Shown here one piece after another: positions 1-5,040 of a DNA stretch of 5,040 nucleotides. A program made the translations under genes and the position numbers. This stretch comes from a bacterium (GTDB lineage: Bacteria > Krumholzibacteriota > Krumholzibacteriia > Krumholzibacteriales > WJIX01). The DNA lies in assembly GCA_021160845.1 (NCBI GenBank), contig JAGHBT010000074.1, forward strand, positions 1 to 5,040. The letters run 5' to 3'. Each line of letters begins with the position of its first letter. The first letter of the stretch is position 1. Under the pieces are notes generated by a model that saw only the letters and a program-made list of their open reading frames with translations, searched no databases and was not told the origin of the DNA.

Positions 1-254
1 GTAGAGTTATTGTAATTGACTATGAAGATTCGCGACTTGGATTGGCGGTAGATTCAGTTCAGTATGTTAATGAGATATCTCTCAATGAAATTGATGATCC
101 TCCCGAACAGGCGATAACCGACAGGAATCGCTTTTTAAGTGGTATAGGACATATTGATAATAGTTTAGTATTTTTAATTGATATTTCAAAGATATTCGCG
201 GAGGAAAAGGGGAAATTGCCGGGACCAAAAGAATTATTTCAAATGAGCAGCTAA
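1..254 (+). CDS. cheW: CheW-family chemotaxis coupling protein, C-terminal part (5' truncated by window edge)
   Basis: The reading frame is open from base 3 to a TAA at 252-254 and gives 83 residues, so the N-terminal half lies upstream of the window. CheW is a cytoplasmic adaptor that links the CheA P5 domain to receptor tips. The visible part starts at RVIVIDYED, continues into GLAVDSVQYVNEI, and then has SGIGHIDNSLVFLIDISKIF. These match the order of the second half of a CheW SH3-like fold: a 'vGl-VDsV-eV' strand pair, then 'isGia-id--li-lIDi-kl'. The fold is followed by only about 18 further residues, so a CheV (which would carry a C-terminal receiver domain) is ruled out. The end of another CheA cannot be formally excluded, but the 'LIDISKIF' ending and the location just before cheR and cheA favour CheW. 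An internal TTG at 42 is in frame but is not a start, because the homology extends upstream of it. Confidence 0.88.
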   Translation, partial: RVIVIDYEDSRLGLAVDSVQYVNEISLNEIDDPPEQAITDRNRFLSGIGHIDNSLVFLIDISKIFAEEKGKLPGPKELFQMSS

Positions 255-263
255 AAAGTATCT

Positions 264-270
264 GGAGGGA
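264..270 (+). promoter_or_regulatory. Shine-Dalgarno site for cheR
   Basis: GGAGGGA lies in the 20-base gap after cheW and ends 4 bases before the GTG at 275. It is a strong match to the anti-Shine-Dalgarno sequence. It supports the GTG start over the in-frame ATG at 296 (codon 8), which has only weak purines upstream. Confidence 0.7.
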
Positions 271-274
271 AGTA

Positions 275-1111
275 GTGCTTGAAGTATCAAAAAAGATGAT
301 ATTGGATGAATCTGATTTTGAGTGGTTTCGAAGGTTCATTCAAAAAGAAACCGGAATTCATATCTTCAAGGAAAAGCATATATTTTTGTATAATAGATTA
401 CTCAAAAGAGTAAATGAATTGAATCTGGATTCATTTTCAGCTTATAGGGAATTAATCAAAACGGCGGATGCTTATAGGGAAGAAAGCCAAAATCTGTTTA
501 ACGAAATAACGACAAACGAAACTTGGTTTTTCAGATATAAAAAGCAGTTTGAAGTTCTTCGGAAAGTAATCCTGCGAGATATTGTAGCCAAGCGGGGCAA
601 CTTTGGACAACAAATTACGATAAACTGTTTTGGTTGTTCCTCTGGCCAGGAACCGTACTCAGTGGCGATTTTTCTGGCGGAGGAACTCGATGTTAACTTC
701 AGGGTTTTTACCAGAATAAATGCCGTCGATTTGTCTACTGCAGTTCTTCAAAAAGCTAAAAAAGGGTTTTATAGTGATTCGGAAGTGGGAAACATCCCCC
801 CTGAATTACTCAGGCGTTATTTTGCTAAAGAAATTGATGGGTATAGAATACTGCCGCGTATTTCAAATATGGTGAATTATTTCCATTTTAATATGAATGA
901 TGAAAACTGGAACAAATTCAAGTTTTGTGATGTTATTTTATGCCGAAACACCACAATATATTTTGAGTTGAGAGCCAGGGAACGCGCAATAAAAAAAATG
1001 GTTAGCTCCTTGCGAAAAGGAGGGTTTCTTATATTGGGGCACAGTGAAATAATTGATCCACCCGATCAAGATTTGAAATTTGTGGCTCATAATATTTATA
1101 GAAAGGTATAA
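275..1111 (+). CDS. cheR: CheR, chemotaxis receptor glutamate O-methyltransferase
   Basis: CheR transfers methyl groups from S-adenosylmethionine to specific glutamates of chemoreceptors, resetting their signalling during adaptation. The 278-residue length is normal for a single-domain CheR. Residues about 12-75 form the all-helical N-terminal domain (WFRRFIQKETGI, then RLLKRVNEL). TTNETWFFR at 79-87 is the conserved linker motif with R87. The SAM-binding Rossmann domain follows: GCSSGQEPYS at 120-129, acidic D152 in NAVD at the end of strand 2, N206 in HFNM, CRNTTIYF at 223-230 (R224 and Y229 at the usual positions), and LRKGGFLILGHSE at 246-258. The usual CRNV(L/M)IYF reads TT in the middle, a mild deviation. 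I see no TPR or other C-terminal extension. GTG is the start, supported by a strong ribosome site. The gene lies 20 bases after cheW and 2 bases before cheA, implying co-transcription. Confidence 0.95.
   Translation: MLEVSKKMILDESDFEWFRRFIQKETGIHIFKEKHIFLYNRLLKRVNELNLDSFSAYRELIKTADAYREESQNLFNEITTNETWFFRYKKQFEVLRKVILRDIVAKRGNFGQQITINCFGCSSGQEPYSVAIFLAEELDVNFRVFTRINAVDLSTAVLQKAKKGFYSDSEVGNIPPELLRRYFAKEIDGYRILPRISNMVNYFHFNMNDENWNKFKFCDVILCRNTTIYFELRARERAIKKMVSSLRKGGFLILGHSEIIDPPDQDLKFVAHNIYRKV
1102..1106 (+). promoter_or_regulatory. Shine-Dalgarno site for cheA, inside the end of cheR
   Basis: AAAGG lies within the last codons of cheR and is 7 bases before the GTG at 1114. It is a moderate match at good spacing. 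With the 2-base gap between the cheR stop and the cheA start, it suggests translational coupling. A similar AAAGGTAT string precedes cheD. Confidence 0.5.
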
Positions 1112-1113
1112 CG

Positions 1114-3324
1114 GTGGGTGAGAAAATAGATTCCATGCTCGAAACTTACTATGAGGATTCTCTTGAAATATTAGAGGAAATGGAAAAGCTTATTTTGCGT
1201 ATCGATAAGTATGCCGGAGATAGAAAGTCACTGGACAGTTTATTTCGATCTGTTCATACATTGAAAGGTTCATCGAGATTTATGGAATTAAACGGGATTG
1301 CGGACCTTGCTCATGATCTGGAAAATCTTTTGCATGGCGCCAGAAACGGTGATTTTGAATTTAAGGATCAAGCTGTGGATTTATTTTTTAGAGGCATGAA
1401 AATTCTGAAAATCTTTGTGGATGACATCGGCAAATATGGAAAGGAAAAGAAAAGAGATATTACGGATATACAGAAGGACCTTGCCGACTTTCTAAATGCT
1501 GGACAAGGGAACGGCGAGAAATTGGATGACAGCGTAAAAGGTGATTACAGGCAGACGGAAAAGAAAATCGGTGAGAATCCCGTTATTGAAGTAAAAGACC
1601 TTGATGTTTCCCCCGTAATTTGGTCTGAGGTTCTTTCCGATAGTGAAAAAGAAATTTTGTTTAATGTGGATGAAAACGAGAAAATTTATGTAATAAGGAT
1701 AAAGCTGATATCAACGGATTCGATGGATGTGGCAAGGGCGTTTCTCTATGTCAGGAGTGTGGAGGAACATTCCACATTTGTTAAGACTTTTCCTTCTATT
1801 GAACATATGGAGGAAGAATTTGAGGGTAGAGTCGACCTTCTTCTTATTTCTGATTTAAATGAAAAATCAGTGAGGGAACTCTTCGACGAAAACGCGGATG
1901 TGGAGTTTTTTAAGGTTTTTGGCGCCGATTCTATTACAAATGGAGAAAAAGTTATTGACGAACTTGTTATTCCAGGGATTTTGAGCAAGAGTGATGCTGT
2001 TTTAGAACAGAATGAGGAAGATAATGTTCTTTATGAGGATTTTCAGGAAGACGAGGAAATTGAGAATAGCGAAAATACAGACAAGTTATGTTCGAAGCAA
2101 GAGACAATAAGAGTAAGTATAGATAAACTTGATATTTTAATGAATCTCCTTGGAGAATTAGTGATTAATCGAACAAAAAGTTTTGGGTTGGCGAACAAAT
2201 TGAAGCGTAGGTCTTTCTATGATGTAATGGTTAACAATCTGTTGGAGAGCTTGCAGGAGCAGTCGATAGTAATCCACGAGATGCGGGAAAGGTTGATGGA
2301 CAGCAGGTTAGTCCCGGTAAATTCAATATTTCAGGAAGTCTCTCTTGTTGTGAGAGATATAGCAAAAAGAACAGGAAAAGAGGTCGAGTGTTTGATTTCG
2401 GGGGAAAATACGGAAATTGACAAAAGGCTTGTTGATAGTATCAAGGCACCCATAATGCACGCTGTGAAGAACGCTGTTGATCATGGATTAGAAAAACCGG
2501 ATATAAGGGAAGTAGAGAAGAAAAGCAGAACCGGCCATCTATGGGTAAAAGCCTCCCGGGAGCATAATCAAATTCTTATCAGCATTACAGATGACGGTAA
2601 GGGCATTGACCGAGAAGCCGTACTCAGAAAAGCTATTGAGAAAAATCTTGTTGACCCGGAGCATAGGGATAGTTTGAGCGGTGATAAAGTACTAGAATTA
2701 ATATGTCTTCCAGGCTTTTCCACCAAAGATTCTGTAACAGGGGATTCCGGGCGTGGAGTTGGAATGGATGTGATCAAAAGTATGATGGAGGAGTTAAATG
2801 GTGAAATGCAGCTCCATTCCGATAAAGGGCAGGGTACTACAGTGTCACTTCGTTTGCCAATTACTTTGGCTGTTTTTCAGGGATTGGTTGTTGAAGATAA
2901 TAATAAACAGTATGTGATACCGATAGATGTTGTTTCCGAGATTGTTAAATTAAATTATAGGGAGATTCATATGGGGGAAAGTGGAGAAATGATGAAAAAG
3001 CATCGTGGCAAGGTGTTAATCATTTATGAATTGAACAAATTGCTTTTTGGTACAGAAAAAAAACGGCAAACGGATGAGCACTTTATTACGATTGTGGTCA
3101 GAAGTGGAGGGAAAAAAACGGGTATTATAGTGGATAGGTTGATTGGAGAAAGGGAGATAGTGATAAAAAAAACGAATAGTCTTTTTATCGATATTGAAGG
3201 TATCGCAGGAACTTCAATTATGGGGGATGGGAAGGTAGTACCTATAGTGGATATTCCAAATCTATTAAAGTTGGGAAATATTAAAAAGCAAAACATTGAG
3301 TTAGCTACTGGATCATTGATGTAA
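1114..3324 (+). CDS. cheA: CheA, chemotaxis sensor histidine kinase
   Basis: CheA is the soluble kinase of receptor arrays. It phosphorylates its own P1 domain in trans and donates phosphate to CheY- and CheB-type receivers. The 736-residue length is usual. P1 (about 1-127) has SVHTLKGSSRF with phospho-acceptor H48, plus K51, H67 and E70, the network expected around that histidine. A P2-like alpha/beta domain (about 188-272) probably docks response regulators, but its sequence is weakly conserved and the call rests on position. An acidic linker (294-329) leads to P3 (about 331-400, TIRVSIDKLDILMNLLGELV). P4 has the N box at 449-458 (HAVKNAVDHG), G1 at 493-499 (DDGKGID), F box at 532-537 (LPGFST) and G2 at 545-551 (SGRGVGM). 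P5, the CheW-like domain, runs from about 584 to 722. All ATP-binding motifs look intact, so an active kinase is expected. There is no fused receiver domain. The GTG start is preferred over ATG at codon 8 because of the upstream ribosome site and the short gap to cheR. Confidence 0.96.
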   Translation: MGEKIDSMLETYYEDSLEILEEMEKLILRIDKYAGDRKSLDSLFRSVHTLKGSSRFMELNGIADLAHDLENLLHGARNGDFEFKDQAVDLFFRGMKILKIFVDDIGKYGKEKKRDITDIQKDLADFLNAGQGNGEKLDDSVKGDYRQTEKKIGENPVIEVKDLDVSPVIWSEVLSDSEKEILFNVDENEKIYVIRIKLISTDSMDVARAFLYVRSVEEHSTFVKTFPSIEHMEEEFEGRVDLLLISDLNEKSVRELFDENADVEFFKVFGADSITNGEKVIDELVIPGILSKSDAVLEQNEEDNVLYEDFQEDEEIENSENTDKLCSKQETIRVSIDKLDILMNLLGELVINRTKSFGLANKLKRRSFYDVMVNNLLESLQEQSIVIHEMRERLMDSRLVPVNSIFQEVSLVVRDIAKRTGKEVECLISGENTEIDKRLVDSIKAPIMHAVKNAVDHGLEKPDIREVEKKSRTGHLWVKASREHNQILISITDDGKGIDREAVLRKAIEKNLVDPEHRDSLSGDKVLELICLPGFSTKDSVTGDSGRGVGMDVIKSMMEELNGEMQLHSDKGQGTTVSLRLPITLAVFQGLVVEDNNKQYVIPIDVVSEIVKLNYREIHMGESGEMMKKHRGKVLIIYELNKLLFGTEKKRQTDEHFITIVVRSGGKKTGIIVDRLIGEREIVIKKTNSLFIDIEGIAGTSIMGDGKVVPIVDIPNLLKLGNIKKQNIELATGSLM

Positions 3325-3327
3325 AGG
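3323..3327 (+). promoter_or_regulatory. Shine-Dalgarno site for cheD (decides ATG over TTG)
   Basis: AAAGG overlaps the cheA stop codon. It is 7 bases from the ATG at 3335 but only 4 bases from the TTG at 3332. Spacing and codon preference both point to the ATG as the real cheD start. The overlap with the cheA stop suggests coupled translation. Confidence 0.5.
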
Positions 3328-3334
3328 TATTTTG

Positions 3335-3847
3335 ATGAATGAAGGAAGAAATAGTTCCTTGCAGTTTGGCAGTGTGGGCTATATTCCTATAGGCGGGATC
3401 AAAGTTGCTAAGGCCCCGGGGAAATTGGCTACTTTACTTGGTTCATGTGTGGCTTTGGTAGTTTATGACAGAGAGACAGGAACGGGGGGGCTTTCTCATA
3501 TTCTACTTTCAGGTGATGGTACTATAGACAGAACAAAGCTATCCGACCCGGCTGTTAAAAGGCTGATTTCGGAAGTAAAAAAAGTTGCCGGTCAAAATAC
3601 ACGTCTTGAAGCAAAAATTGTTGGGGGTGCGCTTTTACATGGTGGAATTAGTAGTATGTTGTGTGATATAGGTAGGAATACGGCTTTAAGAGTCATGGAA
3701 TTGCTTGTTGAAAGGCGGATTGATATTACTGGAATGCATATAGGGGGAACTTGTAAGAGGGAAATAGTTTTTGATCTGGATACGGGGAAAATGCATCTGA
3801 AAATTGACAACGCGTGTAAAACCGGAAAGCTGGAGATCACACTTTAA
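3335..3847 (+). CDS. cheD: CheD, chemoreceptor glutamine deamidase
   Basis: CheD hydrolyses specific receptor glutamines to glutamates, making sites for CheR and CheB; in many bacteria it also binds CheC. With the ATG start the protein is 170 residues, normal for the family. The conserved features are in order: GGIKVAKAPG near the N-terminus, then TLLGSCVALVVYD with T33 and nucleophile C38, then GGLSHILL with H55. The C-to-H spacing of 17 equals that of the Thermotoga CheD catalytic pair (C27 and H44). Later come KIVGGALL, a DIGRNTA helix start matching the family 'IGerNv', and GGTCKREIVFDLDTGKM near the end, all typical. A TTG one codon upstream could also be a start but is poorly spaced from the ribosome site. 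The gene starts 10 bases after cheA. No CheC is visible in the window. A G7 tract (3484-3490) encodes the Gly-Gly just before H55. Confidence 0.95.
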   Translation: MNEGRNSSLQFGSVGYIPIGGIKVAKAPGKLATLLGSCVALVVYDRETGTGGLSHILLSGDGTIDRTKLSDPAVKRLISEVKKVAGQNTRLEAKIVGGALLHGGISSMLCDIGRNTALRVMELLVERRIDITGMHIGGTCKREIVFDLDTGKMHLKIDNACKTGKLEITL

Positions 3848-3863
3848 TTAAGCTCGAATTTTG

Positions 3864-3870
3864 AAGGAGA
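3864..3870 (+). promoter_or_regulatory. Shine-Dalgarno site for cheB
   Basis: AAGGAGA lies in the 30-base gap after cheD and ends 7 bases before the ATG at 3878. It is a strong site at standard spacing and supports that start. Confidence 0.7.
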
Positions 3871-3877
3871 AACTGTA

Positions 3878-5014
3878 ATGGGGATAAAAGTGCTTTGTGC
3901 TGAGGATTCAAAGCATGTACGCAATATACTCGTTAGACTTCTCAATTCAAGTCCGAATGTTGAAGAGGTTTTTGAAGCAGCTGACGGAGAAGAAGCAGCA
4001 TGGATGGCAAAGGCTTTAAATCCTGATGTTATAACCCTTGATTTGAAAATGCCGAAGATGGATGGGTTAACGGCTCTGCGTCGAATAAACACCTTTTGTT
4101 TAGCTCCGGTGATAATTATAAGTTCATATACCCAACCAGGCGCTATAGTAGCTGTGAAGGCCCTTGAAGAGGGGGCTTTTGGGGTAATTTCGAAGCCTGC
4201 AAGTGGGAAAGCCTGCGATATGATTAGTATGAAAGAAGAGCTGATTGCTATGGTTGAAGAGGCCTACAATTTTAATTTGGAAAGAATGGCAGGTGAGATA
4301 GGTATAGGAAAATTAGGCAAATTAAACACGGGATATCCATTTGACGAGGGGAGGAAGTTGGATAAAAGAAACGCCGGAATTAATAATGGTGATGAGCTTA
4401 GCCCCACAGAAATAGAATCTATTCGATGTATTGGGATTGGTTCTTCAACGGGGGGGCCTAAATATCTTGCGGAGATGCTACCTCTCCTGGGTGGTTTGTT
4501 TCCGTGGCCAATTATAATTATTCAACACATACCCGCCTATTTTGCTCCCTATTTTGTAGCCAGCCTGAACGATAACTCTTTGCTTAATGTGAAAATAGCA
4601 GAAGATGGTGAAATTATTAAACGGGGAAATATTTATGTAGCGCCAGGAGGAGGCCAGTTAACCTTGCGTGAGAGAGGCTATCAGATACAAATATTGATTG
4701 ATTACGATGCCGCTCCGCTACTGGGAGCTATTCCTTCTATAGATTTCTTTTTTAAGTCGTTTGCTTCCACCGTGGGGGCAAAGGCGGTTGGTATTCTTCT
4801 TTCAGGAATTGGGTGGGATGGAGTTGATGGGCTTAAAACAATAAAAGACATGGGGGGGATAACAGCTGTGCAGGATCCACGGTTCTCAATGGCTCATGGC
4901 ATGCCTATGAGAGCCCTTGAGATAGGGGCTGCAAAGGCCGCGTTGAAGATAAGCGATATCCCTGAATTTATTTATAGATCCGCGCGAACTCTCGCCGGCG
5001 CCAAATCAGTATAA
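3878..5014 (+). CDS. cheB: CheB, response-regulator methylesterase/glutamine deamidase
   Basis: CheB removes receptor methyl groups (releasing methanol) when its receiver domain is phosphorylated by CheA, opposing CheR. The 378 residues divide into three parts. The receiver domain (about 1-125) has acidic E9 and D10, phospho-acceptor D55 in TLDLKMPKMDGL, S82 at the switch position and K106 in ISKP. A linker (about 128-182) is longer than in enteric CheB. The catalytic domain (about 183-367) keeps the triad: S190 in GSSTGGP, H217 in IIQHIP and D314 in GIGWDG. Other family segments are AEDGE (241-245) and VAPGGG (254-259). Several residues around the active site differ from the usual pattern: LLGAIPSID replaces the N-x-H-R-P-S-V-D segment, and Q260 stands where His is common. 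Activity is therefore likely but its specificity is less certain. G7 tracts encode the Gly-Gly at 192-193 (beside S190) and at 326-327. It is the last gene in the window, 30 bases after cheD. Confidence 0.94.
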   Translation: MGIKVLCAEDSKHVRNILVRLLNSSPNVEEVFEAADGEEAAWMAKALNPDVITLDLKMPKMDGLTALRRINTFCLAPVIIISSYTQPGAIVAVKALEEGAFGVISKPASGKACDMISMKEELIAMVEEAYNFNLERMAGEIGIGKLGKLNTGYPFDEGRKLDKRNAGINNGDELSPTEIESIRCIGIGSSTGGPKYLAEMLPLLGGLFPWPIIIIQHIPAYFAPYFVASLNDNSLLNVKIAEDGEIIKRGNIYVAPGGGQLTLRERGYQIQILIDYDAAPLLGAIPSIDFFFKSFASTVGAKAVGILLSGIGWDGVDGLKTIKDMGGITAVQDPRFSMAHGMPMRALEIGAAKAALKISDIPEFIYRSARTLAGAKSV

Positions 5015-5040
5015 ATTTCTGTACATAACCCATATTATAA

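Noticed and set aside
42..254. A complete small gene starting at TTG 42
   Set aside because: The same frame is open back to the window edge and the CheW similarity extends upstream of the TTG, so this is the 3' part of a larger gene.
82..339. Minus-strand 85-codon open frame across the cheW-cheR junction
   Set aside because: It overlaps two conserved plus-strand genes and their ribosome site, and its translation looks like nothing recognisable.
440..481. 12-base direct repeat GCTTATAGGGAA at 440-451 and 470-481 in cheR
   Set aside because: Both copies encode Ala-Tyr-Arg-Glu in the helical N-terminal domain. A 12-base match exactly 30 bases apart is too short to call a duplication or an element.
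3332..3334. TTG as the cheD start codon
   Set aside because: It adds only one residue directly before an ATG and is only 4 bases from the ribosome site, while the ATG at 3335 is optimally spaced.
1746..4092. Several minus-strand open frames of 69-90 codons opposite cheA, cheD and cheB
   Set aside because: They lie wholly or mostly antisense to clearly conserved genes, have Ser/Ile/Phe-rich compositions typical of reverse complements of coding DNA, and show no recognisable domain.
5015..5040. Possible terminator or promoter after cheB
   Set aside because: The 26 AT-rich bases show no GC-rich stem with a T run and no clear -35/-10 pair. The window ends too soon to judge.

Overview
The window is a compact, single-strand (+) block of bacterial chemosensory genes: a truncated cheW, then cheR, cheA, cheD and cheB. 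Intergenic gaps are 20, 2, 10 and 30 bases, and there is no internal promoter or terminator I can recognise. This looks like the middle to end of one operon. The last 26 bases after cheB hold no recognisable gene or hairpin.

The DNA is moderately AT-rich (roughly 40% GC by eye). It uses GTG starts and purine-rich Shine-Dalgarno sites. CheD is present, which enteric bacteria lack. Together these suggest a non-enteric, free-living bacterium, perhaps a deltaproteobacterial/Desulfobacterota-like or other environmental lineage. This taxonomic guess is weak, and nothing in the window pins it down.

Region by region: 1-254 is the C-terminal half of a CheW coupling protein. 275-1111 is the receptor methyltransferase CheR. 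1114-3324 is the histidine kinase CheA, with P1 phosphotransfer, a P2-like domain, an acidic linker, P3 dimerisation, P4 ATPase and P5 CheW-like domains. 3335-3847 is the receptor glutamine deamidase CheD. 3878-5014 is the two-domain methylesterase response regulator CheB.

How they would work together (established for the families): CheW and CheA P5 build the receptor array. CheA autophosphorylates on H48 and passes phosphate to response regulators, including the CheB receiver domain (D55). CheR adds, and CheB removes, methyl groups on receptor glutamates, while CheD deamidates receptor glutamines. The window therefore encodes the kinase plus an adaptation module. No receptor (MCP), CheY, CheC, CheX or CheZ is visible, so the output (flagella, type IV pili or another process) cannot be read from here.

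This is mostly an ordinary chemosensory operon, and I found no undescribed system. The points most worth a second look are a CheB whose catalytic triad is intact but whose surrounding active-site loops are unusual, and three G7 homopolymer tracts, two of which fall on catalytic motifs of CheD and CheB.
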